Of a stretch of DNA of 64,000 nucleotides, positions 8,187 through 17,974 are shown piece after piece (position 1 is the stretch's first letter; every line of letters starts with the position of its first letter). The notes beneath the pieces were generated by a model that saw only the letters and a program-made list of their open reading frames with translations, had not been told where the DNA came from and made no database searches. A program made the position numbers and the translations under genes. This DNA is from Corynebacterium ulcerans (GTDB lineage Bacteria > Actinomycetota > Actinomycetes > Mycobacteriales > Mycobacteriaceae). The DNA lies in contig NZ_LT906443.1 of the NCBI RefSeq assembly GCF_900187135.1, positions 1,116,001 to 1,180,000 on the forward strand, written 5' to 3'.

Positions 8187-10429
8187 ATGACCCGCTGAGT
8201 CGTGGCACCGAGGCTGTCCCCTTTGATCCCTTCGCGGACGATGACGACGATGAGGATCTCACGGGACTTCTTAACGACCTGAACACTATCCAGCAAGACA
8301 CAGATGCTGGTACGCGTTCCCGGGAGAAAGCAATTTCCACGTTTCGCTCCCGGCGTGGCACTAACCGCGATGACCGCACCGTAGCCAATGGCATGGTCGC
8401 ATTGCCTTTCATCCGGGTCTCCACTGTGGAAGAAGTGCTCAAAGATGATGCGTACATTGAAAAGAAAGGGCTGGAAAAGCCGCTTCTCCAGCGCGGCGAT
8501 ATCCTGGCTAATCAATACGAGGTCCAGGGCGTAATCGCTCATGGTGGTATGGGCTGGATCTACTTGGCTAGTGACCGGAACGTTTCTGGGCGCGTCGTCG
8601 TACTCAAGGGCATGCGGGACAAGGCTAATCCGCATGACTACGGCGCCGCAGTGGCGGAACGCGAGTTCCTCGCTGACATTACGCATCCGGGGATCGTGAA
8701 GTCGTATAACTTCATTGACGACCCCCGCGTTGAGGGCGGTTTCATTGTCATGGAATACGTCCCAGGGCCGTCGTTAGCTGATCGACGTAAAGAGCAGCCC
8801 GGAGGGTTGTTCTCCATAGATATAGCCATCGCCTACATTCTGGAGATTCTTCCTGCGCTCGATTATCTGCACTCACGCGGTGTGGTCTACAACGACCTCA
8901 AACCCGATAACATCATTGTCGCCGAAGACCAGGTCAAGTTGATCGATCTGGGCGCGGTGTCCGGCATCGGGGCCTTTGGATATATCTACGGCACAAAGGG
9001 CTTCCAGGCACCTGAGGTAGCCACCGATGGCCCCTCGATAGCAAGCGACATTTACACAATTGGCCGGACCCTTGCCGCATTGACGGTGAATCTTCCCTCC
9101 GCTGATGGAGTCTATCTGCCCGGCATCCCCTCCCCTGACGAGGAAAATCTCTTTGCCCAGAATCTTTCCTTTTATCGCCTGCTGCGCCGTTGTATCAGTA
9201 GCGATCCGGCTAAGCGCTTTGCCTCTATACGCGAGCTAGAGACCCAGCTGTTTGGAATTCTGCGCGAGTACCTTGCGCTCACTGAAGGGCGCCAGTTTCC
9301 AGCTCAGCATTCGCTCTACTCGCCTCAGCGTTCCACTTTTGGCACTAAGCACATGGTGTTTCGCACGGATCAGCTTATCGACGGCATCGAGCGCAACGTG
9401 CGCATCACGTCCGAGGAAGTCAACGCTGCGCTGCCTGTCCCTCTTTTAGACCGCACCGATCCCGGATCTATTCTGATTTCTGGGGCCTCCTACGCCGAGC
9501 CTTCACAAACGCTGCAGACGCTACGCGACGCAATGGCTCAGAAGGAATTCGCCGATTCCAAGGAGATTCCCCTCGGAGTAGTGCGTACGCTCCTTGATCT
9601 AGGCTTTACCGATGAGGCTCGCTCATGGCTGGATACGTTGGATACCAAGCTAGGCGACGATTGGCGCCACCAGTGGTATTCCGGAGTGACTTCACTGTTC
9701 CTGGACGATTACGTGACTGCTCAGCGCCACTTCAACGAGGTCTACAGCATTCTTCCCGGTGAAGCTGCGCCAAAACTGGCGCGTGCTGCCGTCTGTGAAA
9801 TGTTGCTCCAGGACATGGGAATGGATTCGGTGCAGCTCTTGACTCCTGATACCGCTGTCTCTGCTGCGGAACTCAAGGGCAACACCATTGGTATGTGGAG
9901 TGAATTGACTAAGGACCCTGAAACTCTACGCTTCAAGGCCCTGTATCTCTACGCTTTGGTATGGCAGACAAATCCCACCACAGTGTCCTCAGCGTTTGGG
10001 TTAGCTCGGCAATTGGTGGCCGAGAATCAGGTCGATCTAGCGGTCTCCACGTTGGATCAGGTCCCGCAGAATTCTACGCACAGGCGTATGGCTGAACTTA
10101 CCGCCATTTTGCATCTGATCAATGGCGACCTTAGCGAGTCGCGCATCAGACGTGCCGCTCGCAGGCTCGAAGGCATACCTACTAATGAGCCGCGCTTCTT
10201 GCAGATCAAGATCGCAATCATGAACGCTGCTTTAACGTGGCTACGTCAAGCTAATCTAGAGGCGGCCGCAGCGGACAACGATCTCTTTGACTATCACTTC
10301 ACGCAAGAGGGGCTGCGCACCGGCCTTTATGATTCTCTCCGGCTCTTAGCGCGCAGCGCCCCCAACGCCCACCACCGATATACGCTGGTGGACATGGCCA
10401 ATCAGGTCCGACCTATGACCTGGTTCTAG
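8183..10429 (+). CDS. pknG: Serine/threonine protein kinase PknG
   Basis: Cytoplasmic kinase (748 residues) that in C. glutamicum phosphorylates OdhI and so controls 2-oxoglutarate dehydrogenase flux. The kinase domain spans about residues 110-380: glycine-rich loop AHGGMGWIY, Lys in [14 protein letters not shown] as catalytic loop, DLGAV in place of DFG. A TPR-like helical domain follows (about 480-748). The acidic N-terminus has no Cys pairs, so the rubredoxin-like domain of the mycobacterial enzyme is absent. Its stop codon overlaps the ackA stop on the opposite strand within a CTAG. Confidence 0.96.
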   Translation: MNDPLSRGTEAVPFDPFADDDDDEDLTGLLNDLNTIQQDTDAGTRSREKAISTFRSRRGTNRDDRTVANGMVALPFIRVSTVEEVLKDDAYIEKKGLEKPLLQRGDILANQYEVQGVIAHGGMGWIYLASDRNVSGRVVVLKGMRDKANPHDYGAAVAEREFLADITHPGIVKSYNFIDDPRVEGGFIVMEYVPGPSLADRRKEQPGGLFSIDIAIAYILEILPALDYLHSRGVVYNDLKPDNIIVAEDQVKLIDLGAVSGIGAFGYIYGTKGFQAPEVATDGPSIASDIYTIGRTLAALTVNLPSADGVYLPGIPSPDEENLFAQNLSFYRLLRRCISSDPAKRFASIRELETQLFGILREYLALTEGRQFPAQHSLYSPQRSTFGTKHMVFRTDQLIDGIERNVRITSEEVNAALPVPLLDRTDPGSILISGASYAEPSQTLQTLRDAMAQKEFADSKEIPLGVVRTLLDLGFTDEARSWLDTLDTKLGDDWRHQWYSGVTSLFLDDYVTAQRHFNEVYSILPGEAAPKLARAAVCEMLLQDMGMDSVQLLTPDTAVSAAELKGNTIGMWSELTKDPETLRFKALYLYALVWQTNPTTVSSAFGLARQLVAENQVDLAVSTLDQVPQNSTHRRMAELTAILHLINGDLSESRIRRAARRLEGIPTNEPRFLQIKIAIMNAALTWLRQANLEAAAADNDLFDYHFTQEGLRTGLYDSLRLLARSAPNAHHRYTLVDMANQVRPMTWF

Positions 10430-11628
10430 ATGGATTCCGCAATGGTCTTTGCGTAGCGAGCGATAGCTAGCTCCTCGTTGGTAGGAACCACGAAGACCTT
10501 CACTGTGGAATCAGGGGTGGAGATTTCGCGAGCGCCGTCGGCACGCACGGCGTTGATCTCCCGATCAATCTTGATGCCAAAGTTCTCAAGGTCTGCGAGA
10601 GCGTCGGCACGCACGGCGTCATCGTTTTCGCCTACGCCTGCAGTGAAGGTGATGGCGTCGATGTGTCCCAGAGCCACCATGTAGGAGCCGATGAAGCGGC
10701 GCAGCTGGTGGATGTAGACGTTGTAGGCAAGACGAGCGTCTTCATTGCCCTCGGCGATCAGCTGGTGCAGCTCGCGGAAGTCATTAACACCCGAGATGCC
10801 CTTCACACCGGAACGCTTATTGAGCAGATCATCGATCTCGTCGATGCTCATGCCTGCGGTGCGATGCAGGTGGAAGATGATACCTGGGTCGATATCGCCA
10901 GAGCGGGTACCCATTGCCAAACCAGCCAGCGGAGTCATGCCCATAGAGGTGTCAATCGGCTTACCGTGGCGGATTGCTGCGGCAGAAGCTCCGTTGCCCA
11001 GGTGCAGCGTGATCTGGTTAACGCTCTCAGGATCCTTGCCCAGGAGAGCAGGAACCTGCTGTGAGATGTACTCGTGGCTGGTGCCGTGGAAGCCGTACCG
11101 ACGCACACCGTGTTTCGCAGCGGTCTCGCTTTCGATTGCGTACAGCGCCGCAGCCGGGGGCATTGCATGGAAGAAGCCGGTGTCAAACACAGCAACGTGT
11201 GGGATCTCAGGCAGCAGCTCGCGAGCGACCTCAATGCCGGAGATATTCGCTGGGTTGTGCAGAGGCGCCAGCGGAATGAGTCCGCGGATCCACTCCACGA
11301 CCTCATCGGTGATCAGCTCAGGCTGGGAGAAGACCTGGCCGCCGTGTACGACGCGGTGGCCAACAGCTTCGAGTTCAACGTCCTTAGGGCCGCAGCCGTG
11401 CTCGCCCATGAGTTTGAAGGCCAGGTCGAGGCCTGCGGTGTGGTCGGCAATTGGGGCCTCCACGACGTACTTCTCGCCGCCGTGCTTCAGCGTGATTTTG
11501 CCGCTTGGCTCACCGATTTGCTCGACGAGACCAGAGGCAAAGGGTGCGTCAGTTGCGTGCTGAGTGGGATCGACAAGTTGGAACTTGATCGATGAAGAGC
11601 CCGAATTGAGAACTAGGACCAGCGCCAT
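10426..11628 (-). CDS. ackA: Acetate kinase
   Basis: Interconverts acetyl phosphate + ADP and acetate + ATP. 400 residues, the normal length. The N-terminus [15 protein letters not shown], the middle HRVVHGG and HLGNGAS, and GVGEND near residue 325 are signature segments of the family. It is 3 bases downstream of pta, so the two form the acetate activation/overflow operon. It converges on pknG, the stops sharing two bases. Confidence 0.97.
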   Translation of the reverse strand: MALVLVLNSGSSSIKFQLVDPTQHATDAPFASGLVEQIGEPSGKITLKHGGEKYVVEAPIADHTAGLDLAFKLMGEHGCGPKDVELEAVGHRVVHGGQVFSQPELITDEVVEWIRGLIPLAPLHNPANISGIEVARELLPEIPHVAVFDTGFFHAMPPAAALYAIESETAAKHGVRRYGFHGTSHEYISQQVPALLGKDPESVNQITLHLGNGASAAAIRHGKPIDTSMGMTPLAGLAMGTRSGDIDPGIIFHLHRTAGMSIDEIDDLLNKRSGVKGISGVNDFRELHQLIAEGNEDARLAYNVYIHQLRRFIGSYMVALGHIDAITFTAGVGENDDAVRADALADLENFGIKIDREINAVRADGAREISTPDSTVKVFVVPTNEELAIARYAKTIAESI

Positions 11629-11631
11629 GTG

Positions 11632-13020
11632 CTATTTTCCTCCTGCTTGGATAGCGGTGATGGCAACGGTGTTCACAATATCGGCAACCGTCGCACCGCG
11701 AGACAAATCATTAACCGGCTTATTCAGGCCCTGTAGGATCGGGCCCACGGCCAGCGCGTGGCCGGTGCGCTGTGCAGTCTTGTATCCGATGTTTCCGGCC
11801 TCAAGGTCCGGGAAGATAAAGACATTTGCGTGGCCTGCGACCTCGGAGTTGGGCATCTTCTTAGCCGCAACGCCTGGGTCACAAGCAGCGTCGAACTGCA
11901 ATGGGCCGTCGAGCTTGAGCTCGGGGTCGAGCTCATGAGCCTTGGCTACTGCTGCAACAGAACGGTCCACATCGGGGCCCGCTCCGGAGCTACCGGTGGA
12001 GTAAGACAACAGGGCGACGCGTGGATCAATACCAAACTGAGCTGCGGTACGAGCAGAAACCACTGCGATTTCTGCCAGCTGCTCAGCGGTGGGGTTGGGG
12101 TTCACGGCGCAGTCGCCGAATGCCCAGAGGCGGCCTCGCATCACCATCAGGAAGATCGACGAGACAACCGAGGTGCCCGGCGCGGTCTTGATGATCTGGA
12201 AGCTTGGCTTGATGGTGTGCGCGGTGGTGTGTGCAGCACCGGATACCATGCCGTCGGCAAGCCCCTCATGAATCATCATGGTGGCGTAGTAGGAGATATC
12301 CTTCATGGTCTCCCGTGCCTCTTCGATGGTCACGCCCTTCTTTTTGCGCAACTCAGCAAAGTCAGCAGCGAACTTCTCCGCGTTAGGGTCGGTGGCCGGA
12401 TCCTGGAGGTGAGCCTTGGAGAGATCAAAACCCAGCTCCGCCGCACGAGCGGTGATGGTCTCCGGGTTACCCAGAATGGTCAGCTCACAGATGTCTTGAG
12501 CGAGCAGCTGGTGTGCTGCCTCTAGAATACGGTCATCGTCGCCTTCAGGCAGAACGATGTGGGATTGCTGTGCTTTAGCCTGATCGAGCAGCCATGATTC
12601 AAAGACAGGAGCGCTCATAACAACGGGCGCCTCAACATTCAGGCCCGCGCGAATCTTCTCTATGCCAGCTTCCGTCTCCGCTTCCTCAGCGGTGAATGTA
12701 GCAGCCACAACGGCACCCAGCTCGCCGCATTCCTCTGTAGCGAGGTCGATGTGCACGCCGGGGGCGTCGATAAGCAGAAGGAGGGGAATGCCCAAAGCGG
12801 AGGCTGCTCGGGCATCAAAGTTGACGTTTCCAGAGCCGACGAACAATCCGGGGCGGTTTTCTAGCGGTTTAGACGCCAGAATTGCCGCAAGGTCAGCGTG
12901 CTGTTCGACGAGCTGCTGAACCGGAAGTCCGAGGCGATCTGCAAAAGCGTCGACGGCAAACCCGTCAAAGTTTCGTCCTGCGCGGGTGAGCAGGACTGAT
13001 GCGTGCTGAATTTCAGTCAC
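11632..13020 (-). CDS. pta: Phosphate acetyltransferase
   Basis: Converts acetyl-CoA + phosphate to acetyl phosphate + CoA. 462 residues: a short N-terminal regulatory part (about 1-130, shortened DRTGG/P-loop-like region) and a C-terminal catalytic PTA domain starting near residue 145, with LPEGDDDRIL, GAAHTTAHT, and the YSTGSSGAGP region near residue 365. The start is GTG, with AAAGGA eight bases upstream. First gene of the pta-ackA operon. Confidence 0.95.
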   Translation of the reverse strand: MTEIQHASVLLTRAGRNFDGFAVDAFADRLGLPVQQLVEQHADLAAILASKPLENRPGLFVGSGNVNFDARAASALGIPLLLLIDAPGVHIDLATEECGELGAVVAATFTAEEAETEAGIEKIRAGLNVEAPVVMSAPVFESWLLDQAKAQQSHIVLPEGDDDRILEAAHQLLAQDICELTILGNPETITARAAELGFDLSKAHLQDPATDPNAEKFAADFAELRKKKGVTIEEARETMKDISYYATMMIHEGLADGMVSGAAHTTAHTIKPSFQIIKTAPGTSVVSSIFLMVMRGRLWAFGDCAVNPNPTAEQLAEIAVVSARTAAQFGIDPRVALLSYSTGSSGAGPDVDRSVAAVAKAHELDPELKLDGPLQFDAACDPGVAAKKMPNSEVAGHANVFIFPDLEAGNIGYKTAQRTGHALAVGPILQGLNKPVNDLSRGATVADIVNTVAITAIQAGGK

Positions 13021-13260
13021 TTACGCGATCCTTTCATGGCCAAAAGTAATGCGTTGACACCATGATTGAAGGGCTCAACGCATACTCGGTATGATTCGCA
13101 AGCGAGTTTACCGTGAAACTGCTCTCGTTTTATACAAACCTGAAGGTTGCTTACACTGCCAGCCCGCAGCGTAAACTAGAACAATCACCCCTAAATAGGC
13201 CCCCTAACCGGCTTGTTTTAAAATTTTTAACATTCAAAACTCTCGCTCAGTATAGGAATT
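13021..13260. other. Divergent promoter region pta / fprA
   Basis: 240 bases without a gene. They must carry the leftward pta-ackA promoter and the rightward fprA promoter. I see no clear inverted repeat. There is a pair of C-runs described separately as a possible RamA-type site. The right half is AT-rich (TTTTAAAATTTTTAA). Confidence 0.5.
13187..13205. promoter_or_regulatory. Possible RamA-type site
   Basis: ACCCCT followed seven bases later by CCCCCT. In C. glutamicum, RamA (regulator of acetate metabolism, which activates pta-ackA) binds runs of 4-6 C flanked by A/C and T, often in pairs. The match and the position between pta and fprA are suggestive, but such runs also arise by chance. 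Confidence 0.3.
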
Positions 13261-14622
13261 GTGACATTAATGACTGAACCAATGCGTGTAGCCATCATAG
13301 GCGCGGGCCCAGCTGGGATTTACGCTTCAGACCTACTAGTAAAATCAGAGGTAGACGTAAAGATCGATCTCTTTGAGCGTATGCCCGCACCTTTCGGATT
13401 GATCCGTTACGGAGTAGCACCGGACCATCCGCGCATCAAGGGCATCATCAAATCCCTTCACAATGTCCTAGATAAACCTGAGATTCGTCTACTGGGCAAC
13501 ATTGACGTAGGCAAAGACATCACCATCGATGAGCTACGCCAGTATTACGACGCCATCATTTTCTCCACTGGCGCCGTAGCCGACCGCTACCTCGAGATCC
13601 CCGGCTCTGACCTCAAAGGTTCCTATGGCGCAGGTGAGTTCGTTGGTTTCTACGACGGCAACCCCGACTTTGAGCGCAGCTGGGATCTCTCCGCCAAGCA
13701 GGTCGCAGTTATCGGCGTGGGCAACGTGGGCCTCGACGTCTCACGCATCCTAGCCAAGACCGGCGACGAGCTCCTGGTCACTGAGATCCCCGACAATGTC
13801 TACGAAGCCCTAAAGAATAACCAGGCCGAGGAAGTCCACGTCTTTGGCCGCCGGGGCCCTGCACAGGTCAAGTTCTCCCCGATGGAACTGAAAGAGCTCG
13901 ACCACTCCCCAACCATCGAGGTTGTGGTCAATCCCGAGGACATCGACTACGACGAGACTTCCATCGAGGCTCGCCACGCTTCCAAGTCCCAAGACCTGGT
14001 CTGCCAGACCCTGGAAAACTACGCGATGCGCGACCCCAAGGGAGCACCTCACAAGCTCTTCATCCACCTCTTTGAGTCCCCCGTCGAGATCCTCGGCGAG
14101 GACGGACAAGTAGTGGGATTGCGCACCGAGCGCACCGAATATGACGGCCAGGGCGGGGTTCGCAACACCGGCAAGTTCACCGATTGGCCGATTCAGGCCG
14201 TCTACCGCGCCGTGGGCTACCGTTCAGAAGCCATCAATGATGTTCCTTTCGACCCCACCAACCACGTCATCCCCAATGACGGCGGACACGTCCTCCACGA
14301 GGGCGCCATCGTCCCAGGCCTCTACACCACCGGCTGGATCAAGCGCGGCCCCGTGGGACTCATCGGCAACACCAAGTCCGACGCCAAAGAGACCACAGAA
14401 ATGCTGGTCGCAGACTGGCAGGACGGAAAACTCACCGCAGCCGTAGAGCGTGACGACGCCGCCATCGTTGACTTCCTCAAGACCCGAGGAATCGCCGTAA
14501 CCACGTGGGACGGCTGGCATATTCTCGACGCAGCAGAGCGCGCACTCGGCGAGGCCGAGGGCCGTGAACGCAAGAAGATCGTGGAATGGGATGAGATGGT
14601 CTCTCATGCAGCGCCCGAATGA
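13261..14622 (+). CDS. fprA: Ferredoxin/adrenodoxin-type NADP+ reductase FprA
   Basis: FAD enzyme moving electrons between NADPH and ferredoxin-type carriers. 453 residues from GTG 13261, or 450 from ATG 13270. AGGA at 13254-13257 is close to the GTG and rather far from the ATG, so the start is uncertain. FAD-binding VAIIGAGPAGIYAS at the N-terminus, PFGLIRYGVAPDH (adrenodoxin-reductase signature), NADP-binding VIGVGNVGLDVSRIL near residue 155, and GWIKRGPVGLIGNTK near residue 360. Confidence 0.93.
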   Translation: MTLMTEPMRVAIIGAGPAGIYASDLLVKSEVDVKIDLFERMPAPFGLIRYGVAPDHPRIKGIIKSLHNVLDKPEIRLLGNIDVGKDITIDELRQYYDAIIFSTGAVADRYLEIPGSDLKGSYGAGEFVGFYDGNPDFERSWDLSAKQVAVIGVGNVGLDVSRILAKTGDELLVTEIPDNVYEALKNNQAEEVHVFGRRGPAQVKFSPMELKELDHSPTIEVVVNPEDIDYDETSIEARHASKSQDLVCQTLENYAMRDPKGAPHKLFIHLFESPVEILGEDGQVVGLRTERTEYDGQGGVRNTGKFTDWPIQAVYRAVGYRSEAINDVPFDPTNHVIPNDGGHVLHEGAIVPGLYTTGWIKRGPVGLIGNTKSDAKETTEMLVADWQDGKLTAAVERDDAAIVDFLKTRGIAVTTWDGWHILDAAERALGEAEGRERKKIVEWDEMVSHAAPE

Positions 14623-14623
14623 G

Positions 14624-15094
14624 ATGAACACGATCTTTGCGGTGTCCGCTCTGAAAGATCTTTCACCGCTTGAGGTTCACAAGATCTACAAGCTCCGAGT
14701 GGACGTCTTTGTCCATGAGCAGCGGGCACCCTACAAAGAGATCGACGAGATCGACGCCCAAGACACCACGTTGCACGTCCAAGCCTGGTCGCCGCAGCGA
14801 GAGATCCTGGGCGTAGCTCGAATTTTCCCCGAGGACCCCGTCGTTCGCTTGGGCAGGTTTGTGGTGGCAAAAGAACAGCGTGGGACCGGACTAGGACGCG
14901 AACTACTGTTCCAAACGCTACGACTCATCCATGAGCAGTACCCCGGACGAGATACCTTCATCCACGCACAATCAGCCTTGGAGGGCTACTACGCAGCCTA
15001 CGGGTTCGTCCGTTCAGGCTCGCCGTTTGAGGAAGACGGAATACCTCACCTTCCCATGACCCTCAGCGCAGAAAAACTCGCCCGCTTATTCTAG
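14624..15094 (+). CDS. ElaA-like GNAT acetyltransferase
   Basis: A 156-residue single-domain GNAT protein with the ElaA pattern: KIYKLRVDVFVHEQ near the N-terminus (ElaA proteins carry LRxxVFVVEQ), FVVAKEQRGTGLGREL as acetyl-CoA loop, and GYYAAYGFVRSG at the end. ATG 14624 follows the fprA stop by one base; an earlier in-frame ATG at 14606 would overlap fprA by 17 bases. The substrate is unknown. A rho-independent terminator follows. Confidence 0.85.
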   Translation: MNTIFAVSALKDLSPLEVHKIYKLRVDVFVHEQRAPYKEIDEIDAQDTTLHVQAWSPQREILGVARIFPEDPVVRLGRFVVAKEQRGTGLGRELLFQTLRLIHEQYPGRDTFIHAQSALEGYYAAYGFVRSGSPFEEDGIPHLPMTLSAEKLARLF

Positions 15095-15102
15095 ATAAAA
15101 CA

Positions 15103-15137
15103 GAAACCCGTAGCCCATAAGCTGCGGGTTTCTTTTT
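15103..15137 (+). terminator. Rho-independent terminator after fprA-acetyltransferase
   Basis: GAAACCCGTAGC, loop CCATAA, then GCTGCGGGTTTC and TTTTT: a 12-bp stem with one G-T pair and a T run. It lies 8 bases after the stop codon. Confidence 0.88.
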
Positions 15138-15214
15138 GCACTCTTTACGGATTAGAACGTTTGTGCTAGGATTGGTTTTACTATCAGGACTGCGGGGACC
15201 TTATAGGGGGAATC

Positions 15215-16375
15215 ATGAAAGCTTGGGGAACGTATCGCGGATGCGACATGGGAGACCCTCTCTGCGTAAGCGAGAGGCTTGCGCTGCAATTTGAATACCA
15301 CAGGTGGGCACAGCTCATCCCGAGTAAAGACACCGATATAGAGGAATACTGCGTTTCCATCGGGGAAAGAATCAACAAGGGAGCACGCTATGTGGAACTC
15401 CGCATTGATGCCATACAGACCCTCAAGGCCTTACCACTATTGCACCAGCTCGAGCTCAGCCTGTGGCATCTAGATTTCTCGCGGCTCATCGCTATTGCCC
15501 AATCTTTATATGGAGTCGAGCCCGACCTCTTTGACGTTATCGATCAGGCCCTAGCCCGTCACCTACATCCCAAACGCCCGAATCAGAAGGTGCCAGGAGC
15601 CCAGGCTATCCGGCGTTTCCTACACAAACTCTTGGAGTCTCTTCATGAGGTCATCGAAGAGCCCGAGCAGAAACTCGAACCCTGCGTTAGCTTCTTTGAA
15701 ACCTCCCGAGGAAAAACGGTGATCGAGGCTGTGGTGGACAATGGCACAGCGCATGTATTGAAAGAACGCCTAGCTCAGCTTGCGCGGGAACATGAGTGCA
15801 CCGATGTGGAGGCTCTTTTCTTCCTAGCCGCAGGACAAGCGCCGACAGTGCATCTTTATTCAGTAAAAGGAAGCGACGTAATCGAGACCATCGACGGCTC
15901 GTCTTTCGACGCATCCACCAGCGAGGCAATCGCGGCTGTTGCAACATGGCGAGACATTGACCCCTATAAAGACACCACACTCGCCCAATACAAATTTACT
16001 GGTGACCTACGCCGCTGGATCCAAGCTCGCGATGGAACCTGCCGGTTCCCTGGCTGCAATGTTGCCGCCTGGCACTGCGATATTGACCATATTCAGGAGT
16101 ATGACCTCAACGGTGCAACCAAGGCAGACAATGCCCAATGTCTATGCCGCAAGCACCACAATCTCAAAACTGCTAAAGCCGTGGATTGCATTGCCGGAGA
16201 AGGCGGCGAGGTGACCTGGCTGCTAGATAATGATCTCCGCGTCACCACAGTGCCCGAAGGAATTATCAGCGGGCAGCGCATGTTTGGGCAGTCTTTTATC
16301 CAGCGGGCGGCCAAGCGGATTAAGAAGCGTCGTCAAAAGACTCGGGAGTATGTGGTTGATGCCCCGCCATTCTAG
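15215..16375 (+). CDS. DUF222 / HNH endonuclease-domain protein
   Basis: A 386-residue protein of the large actinobacterial family (13E12-like in mycobacteria) with an N-terminal helical DUF222 region and a C-terminal HNH nuclease motif. The HNH part is intact: CRFPGC near residue 278, CDIDHIQEYDLNGAT (Asp-His) near 290, then NAQCLCRKHHNLKT. The paired CxxC and HxxN suggest a zinc-supported HNH fold. GGGGGAATC precedes the ATG. The biological role of the family is not established. Its last 56 bases overlap the 3' end of the convergent PurT-like gene. Confidence 0.82.
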   Translation: MKAWGTYRGCDMGDPLCVSERLALQFEYHRWAQLIPSKDTDIEEYCVSIGERINKGARYVELRIDAIQTLKALPLLHQLELSLWHLDFSRLIAIAQSLYGVEPDLFDVIDQALARHLHPKRPNQKVPGAQAIRRFLHKLLESLHEVIEEPEQKLEPCVSFFETSRGKTVIEAVVDNGTAHVLKERLAQLAREHECTDVEALFFLAAGQAPTVHLYSVKGSDVIETIDGSSFDASTSEAIAAVATWRDIDPYKDTTLAQYKFTGDLRRWIQARDGTCRFPGCNVAAWHCDIDHIQEYDLNGATKADNAQCLCRKHHNLKTAKAVDCIAGEGGEVTWLLDNDLRVTTVPEGIISGQRMFGQSFIQRAAKRIKKRRQKTREYVVDAPPF

Positions 16376-17375
16376 AGATGGCCAGCATTGCTCGGTCAAC
16401 TGCTTCGACCGTGGTATCTGCCGTAGATAGTGCCACGGCCCCCCGCTGCGTAACTGCCACATGGATTTCCGGCATGTTCAGAGCTTGGACAACGGATGCT
16501 CGCGTAATCGGCCGGATGTCATTAGAAAAGGCGATTGCTCCTGGGGTGACCAGGGTTGCGTCGATGGGCAGACCCAGCACGGCGCGCGCATGGAGTGTGA
16601 ATTGGTCAAAACGTTGTGTTGCGCACGTGACGGCACCGCTTCGGAAGGGATAGGGCGACAGCTCGGAGAAATAGACGTCCTCGCCGATCACAAAGAGCTT
16701 CACTCCGAAAATCCCGCGACCTCCTACGGCATTAGTGATGCGCGCTGCCACGCTGCGAGCGTTATCCAAGGCGATAGAGTTCAACTCGACTGGCTGCGCT
16801 GCGCCGATAAGAATCCCGTCTTGGCGTATGTGAACGATTGGCTCGCAGAACCACGTGGCTAGTTTCTCCGTCTCCGGATCGACTGAGCGCACAGCCAGCA
16901 GGGTGATTTCATAGTCGAATTCGATGTACCGCTCCACCACCATGCGGCTACCGTCCCACGCTGCCGCGCAATCCTCAGCGGAGGCCAGAAGGTGAATCGA
17001 GTTAGCCGATTTAGCTACACAGGGGTATCCGAGTTCATTGGCGGCGTCGAGAAGCTCATGTGCAGACGAAGCAAACCGAAATTTACTCATGGGCAAACCA
17101 AGCTGTTCGGTGGCGATCCGGCGGATTCCCTCGCGGTCATAAGCGCATGGCGAAGGCACGAGGCGGTCTCCGATACCGGCAGGAATGTTTTTGGTCACAG
17201 GGACCACATAGTCCGGCTGATGTTGTTCGATATCCTCGAGTGTCGCATCGGCTAGCACCGTGACCTCGGCTCCAAGGTCTGCAAAAGCCAAGGCGAGTCT
17301 CTTCCCCAGGTCGGTGTCGCCAAGAACCAGAACTCGGGTTGGGTCAGGTGAAACAATGTACTCGGGGATAAACAT
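16320..17375 (-). CDS. purT: PurT-like ATP-grasp protein, probably degenerate
   Basis: 351 residues, aligning along its length with formate-dependent GAR transformylase (E. coli PurT, 392). Shared: RVLVLGDTDLGKRLAL, DREGIRRIATEQLGLP, ELGYPCVAK, FDYEITLLAV and a FSELSP segment. Lost: the glycine-rich ATP loop after the KP(V) position (SSSGKGQ in E. coli) is replaced by a shorter SANSIHLL; the metal Glu in GVELFV is Lys here (GVKLFV); the SPRPHDTG segment reads SPYPFRSG. It may be a pseudoenzyme or act on another substrate. E. coli residues are recalled, not aligned by program. Confidence 0.7.
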   Translation of the reverse strand: MFIPEYIVSPDPTRVLVLGDTDLGKRLALAFADLGAEVTVLADATLEDIEQHQPDYVVPVTKNIPAGIGDRLVPSPCAYDREGIRRIATEQLGLPMSKFRFASSAHELLDAANELGYPCVAKSANSIHLLASAEDCAAAWDGSRMVVERYIEFDYEITLLAVRSVDPETEKLATWFCEPIVHIRQDGILIGAAQPVELNSIALDNARSVAARITNAVGGRGIFGVKLFVIGEDVYFSELSPYPFRSGAVTCATQRFDQFTLHARAVLGLPIDATLVTPGAIAFSNDIRPITRASVVQALNMPEIHVAVTQRGAVALSTADTTVEAVDRAMLAISRMAGHQPHTPESFDDAS

Positions 17376-17433
17376 GTCATTTATGCTACAAGGCGGCTAC
17401 CACGAAGAGCGCCTAACGCGCTAAAGTTCGCTT

Positions 17434-17937
17434 ATGGCATACCACGCAGACTCAGCAGATCTTGAGAATAAAGAAGTCCTGACTTGGGATGGGTTCGGCA
17501 ACGCGAATCGCGAACTCGCCCAGCAGATCGTCGATGACGGCTACGACCCAGAAATCATTGTGGCCGTCGCTCGCGGTGGGCTCGTCCCCGCCGGTGCACT
17601 GTCTTACTCCATGGGAGTAAAGCTTTCCGACGCCATCAACGTCGAGTTTTACACCGACGTCAACGAGACCCTGCCGGATCCCGTGTTGCTTGAGCCTCTC
17701 CTGGACACCAACTCGATCAAAGGCCGTAGGGTCCTCGTGGTGGATGATGTCGCCGATTCTGGACGCACTCTCCAGCTCGTACTCAAGCTCCTTGAGTCGC
17801 ACGGCGCAGAAGTTCGCTCCGCAGTGATCTACGCTAAGAGCCGCTCGGTCGTCTCCCCCACATATGTATGGAAGCACACCGACGAGTGGATCGTCTTCCC
17901 TTGGTCAGCTGAGCCACCGGTAACCAAGCAGGCATAA
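17434..17937 (+). CDS. Phosphoribosyltransferase (xanthine/hypoxanthine type)
   Basis: A 167-residue type I phosphoribosyltransferase. The PRPP loop VLVVDDVADSGRTL is at about residues 100-113; IIVAVARGGLVPAG near residue 45 forms the PPi loop. The length and short hood fit small xanthine/guanine salvage enzymes (Gpt-like) common in actinobacteria, but the base used cannot be told. It diverges from the PurT-like gene and is followed directly by a terminator. Confidence 0.8.
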   Translation: MAYHADSADLENKEVLTWDGFGNANRELAQQIVDDGYDPEIIVAVARGGLVPAGALSYSMGVKLSDAINVEFYTDVNETLPDPVLLEPLLDTNSIKGRRVLVVDDVADSGRTLQLVLKLLESHGAEVRSAVIYAKSRSVVSPTYVWKHTDEWIVFPWSAEPPVTKQA

Positions 17938-17940
17938 GAA

Positions 17941-17966
17941 AAAGCGCCCCGAGGGGCGCTTTTTTC
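17941..17966. terminator. Bidirectional rho-independent terminator
   Basis: AAAGCGCCCC, two-base loop, GGGGCGCTTT and further T. It has A runs on the left and T runs on the right, so it can end both the rightward phosphoribosyltransferase transcript and the leftward DsbB-like gene (stop at 17975). Confidence 0.9.
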
Positions 17967-17974
17967 ATGGGTCT

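Noticed and set aside
10745..11563. 272-codon open frame on + opposite ackA
   Set aside because: Antisense shadow; ackA on - is a textbook family member.
12662..12919. Short + strand frame over pta
   Set aside because: Codon-bias shadow of the pta N-terminal region.
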